Assembly: GCA_035578175.1 (NCBI GenBank)
Contig: JAQMRL010000006.1
Location: 57,329,001 to 57,393,000 of the forward strand
Direction of reading: 5' to 3'
From: Catonia carolina
Taxonomy: Eukaryota; Arthropoda; Insecta; Hemiptera; Achilidae
DNA length: 64,000 nucleotides
Below, in pieces: positions 8,665 to 21,179 of the stretch. Made by a program: the position numbers and the translations under genes. A model generated the notes under the pieces. That model was not told the origin of the DNA, did not search any database, and saw only the letters and a list, made by a program, of their open reading frames with translations. The first letter of the stretch is position 1; the number at the start of each line of letters is the position of its first letter.

Positions 8665-10857
8665 ATTGTTACATGAACGTAAAGAGATGTAATAATTTTG
8701 TACATTGTTTATGACAGACAATATAACTTGAAATCAGATTCGGCGATCTGCCTTACATAGTGTATTTAAACAGATCTATCACGAAAATCTTTACTTTGTA
8801 TAGAGAGATTATCATTAACATGAACGTCGTTACTTTTAAAGGGTAAAAAGCTTTTTTATTTTTTTCATACAATTTCTATCTCTTTTAATTAATATATCAT
8901 ATTTTTCTGATTTTTATCATATTTTCTTATTTTTATTTTGTATTTTGTCTCCTCGTTTCATGGTCGTCTTTGTGCTCAATCCACTTTATTAATATCTGTT
9001 TTCTTCAACCTTTTGCTTATAATGATTATCTGTTTTCAAAACCATCTTTTATCAGTTCCTCAAGTTTTGTGTTTTTATTCATTCAATTTTATAGTTTTTA
9101 CTTTGTGCTTTCATAATATCTTTATTTCTATCTATGTACCATTTATAATGTTATTCAATAGCCTTCGCTTCTAATCTTTAACTGGCGTTCTTTATCATAA
9201 TTTTTTTTTGTATTTCGTTCATAAAAGTAACAAATTTCATTTGAATGAATTATTTCTATTTTTATAAATTAAGATGCTGATCTTATATTAAAAATTACAT
9301 AATTTGATAAGAACAGTTTGACATCTTCAATTATTTGTCGAGTATCAGATTATAAATGTAACCTAAGGAGAAAATAATACAAGGTAAAAATATTGAGAAG
9401 TTGAAATTGTGGATTTTCTATTTAAGGATATTTTTTCAATACATTCCTTTTTGTTCCTGTTCATAACAATGACAAATTTGTTGGATTTGTAATCAGAATG
9501 ACTTGATGAAGCTGATGACAAAAGGGTTTTTAAACTTATGACAAAATGTATATAAATTTAGATCTACATTCTAAATGATACGATACATGATTTATGTAGT
9601 CTAAAATTATAAAAGTTCTTTCTATATACTCATAAGGGTTAATAAAGTTTCTAACCCTATTCTGATAGTTTTATATATTTTATACAAAATTTTTGAGAAA
9701 TATCAGATCGCAGGCATGAAAACAGTTATCACCTTTGTAGTTAGTCAGTCAAAACTTGCATTGTAAATGGAATATTGTTGTCGGACCGTTTTGAAATATT
9801 GTTGTTATGAGACCGGTGGTGAATTACGTTAACAGTACTTGTGCGCACAGGTTATGTGGATGGGTAAATCATTGTTTTAATTTTATTGTTGAGTAAAAGT
9901 ATCTTCTTTATATTCGGGTTAGTTTAAGCTTTATATTTTGTAATTAAGTAATATAATTGTAATTTGTTAGTAGTCTAATCATAATAATAATTAATAATTG
10001 TACTAATTAATATTCAAATTTTTAATTGTTGTAAGTTTAAAGGAAGTTTATTTATTTTTATTTTTTACATCCATGTCTAGAAGGGACCTAAATTTACAAG
10101 TTAGAAATACTAAAAAACTTATGCTATACTTTCAAAATTAGGTAAAATTCTCTTTTATATTAAGCATTAATGTAAATTATGAACAACAACGGAATTAATT
10201 TTTATTGTTTAAAATTTTGATACAGTCAAAAATCCCAACATACCACTTAATGAGCAAGACATTGAAAAACTTTTATAGAAAATAAAATTAAAATGTTCTA
10301 ATAAAAAATAAAACTTACTAGTTTACATCATTGTTACATGACAAAGGAGTAAATGCATTCTTTATAGCTCATTGTAATAAATTGAATATATCCTTTCTAA
10401 CTCCATTATGGAATTTTCCATTGAACGTAGGATGTTGTTAACAACTTGAAATATTGAAACAACTGAAACTGTCAGTAATAATCCTTATAGTGCATTAACA
10501 CATTCTCTACAGAGCATTGAATGGTTTATAATTAATTCTCATGCATTCAATTCACGTAGATCAAAGTATACTTTTTGCTTTGTTTAGTACCTTTACCAGT
10601 TTAAATTATTTTATTTTACTGTTAACAGTTACAAAATCAGTGTATAACATTATATTAATATAAATATAATTAAAGCATTACAATAAATTAAAAAACAACT
10701 AATTTTCAATTTTAATTAATAATTATTATAAAATAAATTTAATTTTACCAATTAAAATTTCAGTCAGTTAAAAATAAATGAATTCGTAATTACTATTGAA
10801 ACAACAAACTTTTGATATTACAGCGTTGTTGCTACATGTAACCCGAAATATTTAAAA
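8665..10857. other. AT-rich intergenic stretch, nothing recognised
   Basis: No coding region, RNA gene or familiar repeat was seen on either strand. Short ORFs (for example near 8938-9174) have the T-rich composition expected by chance. Confidence 0.4.
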
Positions 10858-10859
10858 TA

Positions 10860-11950
10860 CAGTCGAACTTCTATAACTCGAATCTCAAAGGATGGGAAAA
10901 CAATTTGAGTTACAGAAATTTCGAGTAATGGAAAAATATAAACTAAGCAATAAAATTATTTTAAAAAAAAACACAACATTCCACATTGGCTAATACAGTA
11001 CCCTGCCTAATGTAGAATATGTAGGTTTACTGTACATGCGTAATTTCGTAATACAGTACTGTACGTTGCATTTAGCTTAGCTATTGACTGCAGTTTTAAG
11101 TACTGTACATACTGCATACGGTATTCCAAAATTACGCATTAAATGCAGAATATGGTACATTGTACCGACAAACTATGTTTCTATTGCTCTGTGGTCGACT
11201 AAAGATTCGTCCGTTCAAAGGAATTCGTTGTTTTGGTTTACGCCTGTTAGGCTTATACAAAGGCAACCAGATGACTTTGAAGGTCTGTACCCTTTTATGG
11301 TCAAAGATATCTTCATATAACGAAAGAAGCAGCACTGTACCTTTATTTTTCAAAAGACCAAAACCGCTATTTTGAGAACTATGTACAAATTTTGTCAAAA
11401 GAAACGAAATTATTAGTTCGATTAAGCGAAACTGCGGGATTCGAGTTATAGATGACTTTCTACATCGTAAATGCAAAAACATGAGTTAAATGTTAGCAAA
11501 TTTGATTGTATCAGCCTATTGTTCTGCGCAAGAGTGTATAAAGCCCGAGAGCAGAACGCTTTTTTTTCATATAATACTTAAAATCTTCCTAACTAGTATC
11601 ACAGGAATGAAAATTAATATTTACATAAAAAGTAATATCACAGACAAAAAGAGGGCTAAAAAGGGCTGTAAAAGCCCCATAAAATACAAAAACACATAAA
11701 CTTAAACTTAATATCACAGTTAGAATAAATAACACTAATGACATTGACAACTTATGTTAAAATCTTACAAACTAGTATCACAACCGAGAAATTAAAACTT
11801 ACATAAAAAAAATCAGACATAAGGGGTCGCAAAAGGCTGTAAAAGGGCCACATAATAAAAACACAGACAGACATATAAATATGTGTGTGGTTAAGGGGGA
11901 GTGAAATTCGATTTGAGATATAGAAAATTCGATTTATAGAAGTTTGATTG
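10860..11950. mobile_element. TA-flanked DNA transposon relic with TIRs (pogo/Tigger-like)
   Basis: The left end CAGTCGAACTTCTATAACTCG and the inverted right end CAATCAAACTTCTATAAATCG match over about 25 bp. TA dinucleotides flank both ends (10858-10859 and 11951-11952). Such ends are typical of Tc1/mariner-superfamily elements, especially pogo/Tigger-like ones. The 1091-bp interior encodes no recognisable transposase, so it is a non-autonomous derivative. A third TIR-like stretch (ATTCGAGTTATAGATGAC) lies near 11445. Confidence 0.7.
11580..11885. repeat. Tandem duplication, about 180-bp period, inside the TIR element
   Basis: AATCTTCCTAACTAGTATCAC near 11581 recurs as a diverged copy near 11760. 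Both are followed by an AGGGCTGTAAAAG-type segment. This shows two copies of a unit of about 180 bp. Confidence 0.6.
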
Positions 11951-11952
11951 TA

Positions 11953-12440
11953 TCAGCAAATTTTTCATAAATTTTGAAAAAATAAACATAATGCAATTTA
12001 TATCTAAAAAAGGAGAATACAACTTTTATCTTACACTTCTTTAAACTAGTTAGTAGAACTGTTATACTAACAATTTTTGTGCATTCGGCCGAATAATCGC
12101 GCACGGTTTGGTTGTTACAATAATTAAATAATTGACGTGATCTTCGACCGAATTTGTTTTAAATGTGATGTGTGTTTTGTGTTTAGTAATAAGTTCGCGA
12201 GGATGTTTCCGAGAGAGACTAAAGATCTTGAATGAATGTAATACTCTAAGGTGAGTGTTACTTAATTAGTTTTGTTTTGGCTGTTCATTATTTTTATGTA
12301 GGGAATGCATTAAAAAAAGTATAATAAAATAATAATTTTTACATACACATTCATCCCTGTTACCGCACTCATTCCAAAAACCGAGGCGGTGGAAATTAAC
12401 ATATCTAGATTTAAATTGTCCAGATTGTGGCTTTAGCAAC
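11953..12440 (+). other. Mostly unassigned; CpG-containing segment ending in a donor-like site
   Basis: Around 12080-12250 the sequence is less AT-rich and contains several CpGs. It then reads CTCTAAGGTGAGTG at about 12246-12259, a good donor consensus. It could be a non-coding first exon of a host gene. There is no coding or RNA evidence. Confidence 0.2.
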
Positions 12441-12450
12441 AATAAGTTTT

Positions 12451-12631
12451 ATTTTTTTTAGTTGATTTAAAATCTGACTGGTTATTAGCGACTACGATGG
12501 GTTATCGAGAATTTACTACGGCATCGAGAACAGATGATTTTGACTTATGAAAATTTATATATTTTAGCCAGGAATCTAACCCGGGAACTCCGCGTTGTAG
12601 GTTAGCGCACTAACCTTTACGCTACGGAGCT
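12451..12631 (-). mobile_element. tRNA-derived SINE, head type A
   Basis: The minus strand shows GTAGCG-type A-box sequence, a B box (GGGTTAGATTCC) and the body ending GTAGTCGCTAATAACC. An imperfect TSD (CAATAAGTTT / CAATAAATTT) flanks it. It is homologous to the copies at 13370 and 35871. Confidence 0.78.
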
Positions 12632-12639
12632 CAATAAAT

Positions 12640-13365
12640 TTTTATTATTTCTTTAAATTTATACAGTAAATCTACAATCTTTAACAAAAGCTAGAGCATT
12701 TATTAAATAAGTTATTTTGAATTTTCTCTTGATTAAAGTAACTAATAAAATAAATTTCCGTGTGGAGACACTTCTTAGAATTCCTTATAGTTAAAAATTA
12801 ATGTTTTGATAATTTAAGAAAGTGAAAAATGTAATTTTGTAGAAATGATATTAGTCTTTAAGCTATTTAAGCTATTTAAAATAGCTTGGATAGATATTTG
12901 TGCTTTAATCGTTTTGTTGTTTCTGAGTTGTCCAATAAACTTATGGAAAATAGTTCAAGAGCTATTCCAATCTTTTCTGATATTGAATACCATAATGGTA
13001 TTAAATAAATTAATAAATAATCTTAAATATTGCATATAAATATAGCCTTACATTTTAAATAAAATAAATGAAAATAATGAATGGGGAAATGGGTATAATT
13101 AAGTACTACACTGAACGGAAAAACTGAAGATACATCCGTTGATATTGTTAAAGAAAAAAGCAGGTAACCAATTATATTTATCTTGTATAAATATTTATTG
13201 ATTTCAAAATATTGAATAAATATTATTAATTAATTAATATTTTAACCGATAATCAGTTTTCTTCTTTTGTGAGAATTCGCGCTTGTTAAAATTTAAATTC
13301 TCTTATAATATGGAATATGTTCATTTTATTTAGTAACTGGAAATTATTTCAAAATATGTCGGCAG
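12640..13365. other. AT-rich stretch, nothing recognised
   Basis: No gene or repeat was assigned. A 64-codon ORF near 12845-13039 is hydrophobic and AT-driven and is not convincing. Confidence 0.4.
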
Positions 13366-13369
13366 TTTT

Positions 13370-13534
13370 TAGTTTATTTAAAGTCGCATCAACAGCTTCG
13401 TTATTAACGACTACGTTGGGTTATCTAACTTTAACGGAGGGTTTTGACTTGTAATAATTTTTAAATTGTAGCCGGGAATCAAACCAGGGACTAGCGTTGT
13501 AAGCTAGCGCGCTACCACTACACTATGAAGGCGT
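13370..13534 (-). mobile_element. tRNA-derived SINE, head type A
   Basis: The minus strand begins GACGCCTTCATAGTGTAGTG and has a B box (GGTTTGATTCC). It ends with GTTGATGCGACTTTAAATAAA. The 3' body is shared with the head-B copy at 8469-8652. Confidence 0.82.
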
Positions 13535-14039
13535 CAAATATAGGTTTTAATTTTCTGCAAGTGTAAGATTAAAGTAAAGCACTAACGTATCTTTCAAAGT
13601 TACATATTTTTCCAATCCCGGTATATAACTACGCATTTTCATAAATAACTTAGAAATTCCAAAATTAAATCAAGTTAAATATTTTAAAGTTTTCTTGACA
13701 TTCTTTTAACCTGGTTGAATCCACAAAAAACTAAAACAGCTGATTTTGACTAACAGAATAAAACATCTGTACCGTCTTATTGAAAATCTTTCTTCCGTAC
13801 TACTAAAATAGAAACACGTAAAAAAACCTGTTTGGTCATAAATATACGTTTGTTTAATTATTTGGCTCTTAATAATACAGATTTTTGTGTTATACTAGCA
13901 GGTCAATCTGAAGAACTCTGGCGCATTCATAACAAATCTTACGAAACGACTGAAAAATTCCTTACGTTATCAAATCATCAATTACTGACTATTTAACAGA
14001 AAAACTGACAATCATAGAAATTGACCATCATAATATAAT
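13535..14039. other. Unassigned AT-rich stretch
   Basis: No feature was recognised between the SINE and the LINE remnant. Confidence 0.4.
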
Positions 14040-14616
14040 GCATACATGTACTGCTTTGGTAGGTGAGCTTCGATAGGGACTTGGATGTCGAAAATAAATT
14101 TCAAGCTATTTGTGGTACCATTAACAGGACGCTGGGTAACAGAGCTACAACAGAGACAATAGTGAAGTTCTGCAAGGTAATGGTAGCCCCACACCTTGTT
14201 TATGGAAGTAAGTCATGGGTTACCACGAAACGCCAAGAAAGTAGGATCCAAGCAGTTGAAATGAGGTTTTCAAGAAGGGTGAAGGACTGCTCGAGGCTGG
14301 ATCTAATACATAACGAAGAAAATTAGATCTGAGTTGGGAGTATTTAGCCTGAATTTAGTGGAGGAGTACCGTAATCAATGGAGGCAAAATTTGGAACGGA
14401 TACCAAAGGAGAAAATACCTTAAAGTGACGGAATAATTTGTTCCAGTTGGAAGAAGGGAGGTGGAAAGATCACAAAGAATATGGCAGTAGTCGAAATGTA
14501 CGGGTTGGAATGTCTCATGTTGGCGTAGACGTACAGGATGGTTGGTGAGTTCTGAACAGGCTTATGCTTAATCCTTGATAGTGAGAAGAAGAAGGAGAAA
14601 AAGAAGAAGAAGAAGC
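14040..14616 (+). pseudogene. LINE 3' fragment (reverse transcriptase C-terminus) with (GAA)n tail
   Basis: The frame at 14063-14326 encodes a typical LINE C-terminal region: NRTLGNRA, then FCKVMVAPHLVYGSKSW, then RIQAVEMRFSRRVKDCSRLD. The next block, corresponding to ELGVFNLN.VEEYRNQWR, follows at 14330-14410 after a frame break. The fragment ends in AGAAGAAG repeats near 14580-14616. It is 5'-truncated and decayed. A second copy of the same family is at 47452-47890. Confidence 0.8.
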
Positions 14617-15429
14617 ATAGACCTACTTACCTAAAGTTACCCAAGGAAGGTTAAAGAGAAAATCCAGTTGAAAATTACTACAGAATTAGCACATAATATA
14701 ACATGTTATTATGAATATAAGTCACAGAATTTTGGAATAGACTACAGAACGCACATAAATACATAAAAATATTAAGCGACACGTAAATAAAATCATGCCA
14801 TTTATGACACATTTTGTTAAATTAATCATAACTGTACTTGTTTTAAGAAACGGAAAATAAAAATTATGTTAAAATTAAACGTTGCAATAAAGGACAGAGA
14901 TGAAACTATAGATAAGTTTACAATATCAAATAAATTGTTATTTATGATAAAGGAGTAATCTTTTAAAAGATAAAAATAATGTTTTTATTAAAATAAATTA
15001 TTAATAACTAAACCTTGTTAAGAACAAATTAGTAAAGCTGTTAATATTCTTTAGAATTAATATGGTTACAATGAAAATTTTAGATTTAAGTGACTGTTAA
15101 AAGTTCCTGTTTATGAATAGGAAGCTGGAGTTCTTAACAAGGTTCACCGTTTTTTAATAAAAATTGAATGCAAAGCAATGTAAAAGAAACAAGGAAAGTT
15201 ATACTCTAAAAGCTTTTATTATTTTATTAACTTTCATAAAAGTTTAAGTTACTTACTCTTGATAGTCTGTTTATTTAAAGATAAATTAATTTTCTAATAA
15301 CTTGATTGGTTTTAAAATTAAAGGGTGTTTATAAATTTTTGAGAGTAACCAAGTAAAACAAAGTTAATTTCCAAAGATTTTCTTTGTTATTTAATGGGTT
15401 AGGGATATTTTAAAATTTTTTTAAAACTT
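14617..15429. other. AT-rich stretch, nothing recognised
   Basis: No coding or repeat signal could be supported here. Confidence 0.4.
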
Positions 15430-16394
15430 TTTAACACTCCTACTCACTTTTACTTTCTCTTACCCTATATTTAATACCGTAGAGAAGGAAAGATTGTTTT
15501 CATGTAGAATATTAAAAATCGAGTTTACTCTGCAAGCACACTTTTAGCTCTTGTAAGTTCAAAAAACATGCTTTTGCACCGATTGGTCTTCGTGCAAGTG
15601 TAAAATGTGAGGGTGCGTGTTTACATGCGTGTGCGCACTCAAAATATCTCAAGAATGGAATGACGCAGTAGTTGAAACTAAGAACTTAAGTTTTTTTTTA
15701 TCCGAGGCGGCGAGAAAAAGTCATGTTTACTCCCTCACAATGGGGGAAGTAGTGTTGAACTCAATTGAGGCGTCCTCGTCCAGCACCAAGGAGGCCGCAA
15801 CCGCCTTGATCCGACATCAGCAAATAACCCTCCACTTCCCTCGGAACTGTTTATATAATACTACCAGAGAAATATCGGGTTAAAAAAAATTTTGCATACT
15901 GTCAGTGGAGCGTGGAAGGGAACCGTAGCCTAATTCCCCTCTCGCTATTACTGACCAACACTAGCTCTCTCACTTTCATTCATCTCTTTCATCACCAGCT
16001 CAGGAAATCAGTGTTCCTACCTTACCTACTGCGATCGGGATAGGATTGATTCACTGTGCAAGAGGGCGATCCCGCTAATCTCCATATATCTCCACCCTTA
16101 AGAAAATACAATAAGAACTTAAGTTAAATACGCTAAGATGACCCGGCGCAAATATTTTCATTAAATTCGGTGTACCGGCAATAGTAATTTATTCGTAAAA
16201 TTTTTCAATTTTTTGCGATTTTCTCAAAAACGGCTTTTTCTATTTTTTTCAAATCGCCTAATTTACTACATTTTTTTCTCTGCCTGTAAGAGATCAACAG
16301 CATATATGCTGAAATTTTCAAACGATCAGAAAACAAAGAATAAAATTCTACGGACACCTGTATAAAATTACTGACGAATAGTTGGCAAAAAATT
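15430..16394 (+). repeat. Dispersed repeat D, split by a retroposon
   Basis: 15430-15690 and 16112-16394 are two halves of one repeat, interrupted by the 15691-16111 insertion. The same family is seen at 49060-49250 and 50240-50690. Shared blocks include GTAGAGAAGGAAAG, AAAATATCTCAAGA and AAATCGCC.CATTTACT. No protein was recognised, so its class is unknown. Confidence 0.65.
15691..16111 (-). mobile_element. Poly(A) retroposon R, 5'-truncated copy
   Basis: The 421-bp insertion has a 12-bp TSD, TAAGAACTTAAG, at 15679-15690 and 16112-16123. On the minus strand it ends CGCCGCCTCGGATAAAAAAAAA, a poly(A)-terminated retroposon. It is closely similar to 37250-37751. It is either a SINE or the 3' end of a polyadenylated LINE. 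Confidence 0.85.
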
Positions 16395-17509
16395 TAAACT
16401 AGATAACCGTCACACCTTTAACAAGGGGAGTGTTAAATTATTTACACTCAATCTGGTAGTTCCAGGGCTATAAAAAATAGTTCGGTTTCTTATGATATGT
16501 TCAGCCAATTGTATGACTGAAGCATTTAAGAACAGAAGAGATAGAAGTGTAAAACACACTATACTTTATTTTACGTTCAGAATGCAGTACAACTCTTAAG
16601 TGAACCCGTTGTGTTATCAGGCGTGCGGGAAACATCAGGCACAGCCAATCAACCCTCCTTTACCGACAGCATCCAAAGGTTCTCGGGTAAAAATATTTTG
16701 AGTTCCGCTTACCACGCTCTAAAAGCTCAGTTTTAATAAAAAAAAAATCGGAAAAAATTACTTCATTTCCTAATGAAGTGTATTTTATTACCTTATAAAT
16801 GTTGTTATTATTATATTCTGCCATTTATATAAAACAAATACGCTCGTACAAAGTTAAAAGTTTAAATCTCCTCTCATCATCTTTGCGCTTCACATCATAT
16901 AACTTTTTTCTTTCAATGACGGCATAAGTGTTTCATGATTTTGGTATAAAATACCTGTAGAATTTTATCTATAATTTTATGTATGATGTCATATGTTTGA
17001 TGGCAAGAGAAATAATACAGGAGTTTGAAAAATCACTGATTCGAAAGCAGGCCAAAGATAGTAATGGGCCGTGTTTCGTATTCCGAGAATCTCTAAATCA
17101 TTTTGACCGCTGTTAACTTATAACAAACAAACAGTATATTTTTTAACCTGACGGATAAATAGGGAATTTCAAACAACAAATTATTGTTTTATCGTAATTG
17201 TCTACTAAGTTTAAACAACAACTATTCTTTACTTTAAAATAAATAAAGTGATAAATAATTCCGTTAAAGTAATAATTGTCGGTACCTGATCTTTAAAAAT
17301 ACAAATATTAATTATATTTTCGTATGAACGGTATTCAATTGGAGTTTTTAAAAATTAACGAATACAACAAAGAAAACCCAGAATGGTACCAGACCATTTC
17401 ATTTTTGTCACCTAACGAAAGTAATCTAATGTAATGTTCAAGAATTAAAACAAAACCCAAAAAAAAATAATTCTTAATAAATGTAAAACATGCCGTTTTG
17501 TCATTTTTA
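16395..17509. other. Mostly unassigned; short copy of repeat H at about 16430-16565
   Basis: 16430-16565 resembles 46770-46905 (shared CTCAATCTG.TAGTTCCAGGG and AATAGTTC.GTTTCTTAT). The rest shows no feature. Confidence 0.5.
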
Positions 17510-18615
17510 CTAAACTGATAATGTTTAACAATTATCAAGATCAGTTTTAAGAAGTTAAACAGGCGACTGAGACGCCATCTTGTAGTAAAGACCCACCGAT
17601 ATGTGAACAAACAAAATGGGCGGTACCAATGCACCAAGTAAACGTCGTTTTTAAAAAAACTCATACCCGAATTTGAGATTTGTTAATAGGCTTAGACTTA
17701 ATTTTCTATCAAATATTACAAAATACTTTATTGAAAATCAACTATTTTTCTAGATTAACTGAACCAATTAATGTTCACACGTCTTTGTGAACTACCGGAG
17801 CAGATCTACTGCAGAAAATAGATTCACGTCGAAGCATTGAAACAGAATGTAAATTTTTGTTATTCTTTTCAAAAATTTAATTTAAAAAATGTACAGGTTT
17901 GTCAATTTTCATAAATGTTACTTTACGTACAGATCAAAGTCAGTTGTAAGATCCCGGAAAGGCGACTGAGAGGCCATTTTCTAGTAACAACCACCAATAC
18001 GCGAGTAAACCGAATGGGTGGTATCATCGCGCAGACATATTTTCCCTTACTACCTATTTCGCGTGATTCGGGGCGTTGATTCACAGTTCATCAAGTTTAG
18101 ATTTTGTACATATATTTTTTCATTTTTTTTTCTTCACGTTTAGTCTTGTTGAAACACACTTCTGAGTGTGGTTTTTATTTTAATTCAAGGACATTACTCA
18201 AATTTTATCGTCTTTGCTTAAAATTTTTGTATTTATAAACTGATTGTAAAAGAAATACACTGTTACAAAAAAGAAAAAAAAATTCAGCATAAACTGAACG
18301 AATTATTGTTTACACGTCTTCATGACCTACCGGGCCAGATCTACTGCAGATAATAGGCTCACGTCGAAGCATTGAAGCAGTTTGTTAATTTTTGTTATTC
18401 TTTTCAAAAATTTAATGACAAAACGTACAGTTCGGTCACTTCACATAAAGATTACTTTACATACTCATCAAAGTCAGTTTTTAGATCACGGAAAGGCGAC
18501 TAAGACGCCATTTTGTAGTAACAACCACCAATACGCGAGTAAACCGAATAGGTGGTACCACCGCACCAGACATATTTTCTCTTACTACTTATTTCGCATT
18601 AAAGGAATGTGTTAA
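17510..18615. repeat. Tandem repeat, period about 534 bp, about 2.5 units
   Basis: Junctions AACTGAACCAATTAATGTT (17757) and AACTGAACGAATTATTGTT (18291) are 534 bp apart. The block GGCGACTGAGACGCC with a following CACCAATACGCGAGTAAACC-type core occurs near 17565, 17960 and 18493. Unit 1 is shorter than unit 2. No protein is encoded. Confidence 0.75.
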
Positions 18616-18819
18616 AAAAATTTACTTTTCCTATAGCAATTAGTAACATATAATTAGAGATGTGTATATAATCAAATATTTTTCAAGTTAATAATATAAG
18701 AACTTGTGGCGCAGAGTCAATATTTTTACTTAGGGTAGTAGCGTTCAAACTCCCATATGAAAAATTGTGCTTATGGACTTTTTGTGCTGCATTCTGAATG
18801 TGAAATCAACTATAGTAAG

Positions 18820-19065
18820 AATTATCTCCTCTGATAGTAATGAATTTCATTATTATACAGCCAGACTCTATGGAGATGAAGTAAAGTTGTCATTTGCAAG
18901 GTGAAAAGTAGATGCTTTTCAGATGACCTGGCCTGCTGATAAACATACTAATTTTCACTTATTGAAGAAGGCTGGGTAAACCTCTTCGCTTATCGTTTTA
19001 CTCAGTATTGACTCTACAGTTTCAAACCAGCTTTTCAGTTGATGACCTAATTAGTTCTAAACTGA
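18820..19065 (+). repeat. Dispersed repeat H, partial copy
   Basis: It matches 46920-47165 and the minus strand of 37050-37249. Shared blocks are AAGTTGTCATTTGCA, CTGGC.TG.TGATAA.CATA and AAACCAGC.TT..G.TGATGACCTAA. No coding potential was seen. Confidence 0.65.
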
Positions 19066-19069
19066 GAAT

Positions 19070-20555
19070 GTACCTTGGTACTTCCTCTCCTGAAATTATA
19101 TTTCACCACAACCCGTAAAAAATTAAATCACTTGCACGGAAGTTATGCAGCTCATTTTATAATACCGTAATAATAATTAAATACAGGAAAATATACTGTA
19201 ATATTTTGGTACAGTCTGTGTATAATATAACTTCGTTGAGTCTGTACTTCTTAATGGTTTTTTTTCTTGTTAAATAAAAAACCAAATTATAATTTATATT
19301 AATGGTAAAACGCTAATATTTTCACAACGTATAAAGAAAACATTTTTGTAATCAGAAGCCATTTCAATATGATAACCAGAAAAGCTGTTTATAAATATAC
19401 TAAAATAATTTTATTTCTTATCATATCGTTATACGTTACACTGTTAATACATATTTTCAAAATTACGTATATAAACTAAACAAGAACAAATGAAAATAAG
19501 AGAATGTAAGTTTCATTTGCATATAAATACATACTGCGGAATGCATAAATGAAAATTAGAGCATTATTTATAAATATATAAATTGTAAAATAAATAAATT
19601 TGATCTGTTTTTAATACTATATGAATAGTTTTGAATAATATATTTATTTAGAATGAGTACGGCATAAACTATATATTCATTTTAAAACAACATTAATTTA
19701 TTTTAAAATAATAAAGGATTTAAATCCAATTTATGGTTCATATAATACCTAAACATCTGGTCATATTTATCAAAGCCAGGACCTACTCTAAATAGGAAAA
19801 GCAATTAATGTTAGATACACATTTTATGAAATGATTTTCATTAAATAAATAAACTGATCCAATTGTACTGAAAAGTTAATCCATGAACTAACAAACTTGA
19901 TAAAAAATTAATTAATATATTTTAAATCTTATTTCAAAATACCGTATTAAAGAAAGGGTTATGTTTGTATTGCATTCGACAATATTTTGCGTGCTTAATT
20001 TATGCAAGTAACATTAGGTACTCTTTTAAGACTTGATGTCACTAGCAGGCCTAAATCAATAATGTTATATTACATCAACAGAAATAATAAGTTCTGATTC
20101 AGCCAAACTTAAAAATAAAAGATACTTAAAAAAGATAACTTAAAGATAAATGCAGTGTTTTTACATTGAACGATGACGTATTGCTGGAGTTTATTCTATC
20201 ATTAACTTAGAAGTAAATAATGTCCAAGCAGTTGGTGCTAATCATAATAACTCTGTAAGAACGTCAAGAATTTCTGATATGATGGTGGTTTCTAACTGGC
20301 AACATATTTTAAAAGAAACCAAAGAAAAGATAAATAACAAATTTATATAACCTTGACAACTGTACTGTTTTTAACCTTCTGTTAATGTATCTTTTGTAGT
20401 TTTATCTCACACACTAATTATCTAATTATGAGTAGGGGTAAAATACTGTTTTTTAAAAAATGTTTTTCGTAAATGGAAAACTGTTTCTAAAACCTCAGAA
20501 TCCATTAAAATTTCAACCCATATTTTCTCTTATCTCTACTCAATAATGGATTTGG
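19070..20555. other. AT-rich stretch, nothing recognised
   Basis: No feature could be supported. Confidence 0.4.
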
Positions 20556-20559
20556 ATAT

Positions 20560-20790
20560 TTCGGTAAATATGACTGACTAAAAGAAGTATTTGTATTTGA
20601 ATTACAAAATAAAACGAGCAAATAAAAATGCATAAGTAAAAAGATTTTTAAAGAAATATTATGGTAAAATTTGATGAGCATAACGCACGTAGGAGTAACG
20701 AACAGAACAAGAACGACTGATATGGAACACTACGTCATAGAAGCCAAGAAACAATGACGGTTGCTGTCAACTCTGCATTCGCAGGCGCAA
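20560..20790 (+). repeat. Dispersed repeat P, copy 1
   Basis: A diverged match to 23110-23320. It shares ATGGTAAAATTTGATGAGCA versus ATGATAAAATTGGACGAACG, followed by TAACGCACGTA versus TAACACACGTA. Class unknown. Confidence 0.5.
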
Positions 20791-20931
20791 ATTTCAGAAG
20801 TTTAATATTTAGACATTTTGTCATAATTTTTACTGGCTATTAAGTCAAATTTTAGCCAAAAATGATTCATTTAATAAATTTAAAAAAAATGGGGTATATA
20901 CAACATACGCCATTACCATTGAAAACTGTAT

Positions 20932-21072
20932 GCGGTGGATATATTCAAAAAAGATCGTTCAGCGGGTATATTCGCAAGATAGTTCAGCGGATATATTTGC
21001 TAAAGTTATTTCGGCGGATATTTCTGTTAATTGCTTGCGAAGAGTGAATGAATCCTGAATCCTGAATCCTGG
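20932..21072 (+). repeat. Short tandem repeats (about 27-bp GCGGATATATT units, then AATCCTG x3)
   Basis: About four units beginning GCGG(T/A)...ATATT lie at 20932-21040. Three copies of AATCCTG follow at 21050-21072. The latter abut GC-richer sequence at 21073-21170 that may be a LINE 3' end with a simple-repeat tail. Confidence 0.6.
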
Positions 21073-21179
21073 TTGAGAGGGCTGAGAAGCCCTATGATGG
21101 CGACATCGTGTTAAGGAACACCTGGTCGCTCGGGGAACAATTTTACCGAATAATTGCAACCTCATGAAATTTAGGGGGA

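Noticed and set aside
8478..8705. 75-residue minus-strand ORF
   Set aside because: Lies across the SINE and its TSD; no protein similarity expected.
12451..12631. tRNA-like A and B boxes suggesting a tRNA gene
   Set aside because: No cloverleaf with a valid anticodon arm and acceptor stem; the sequence continues into a SINE body shared with other copies.
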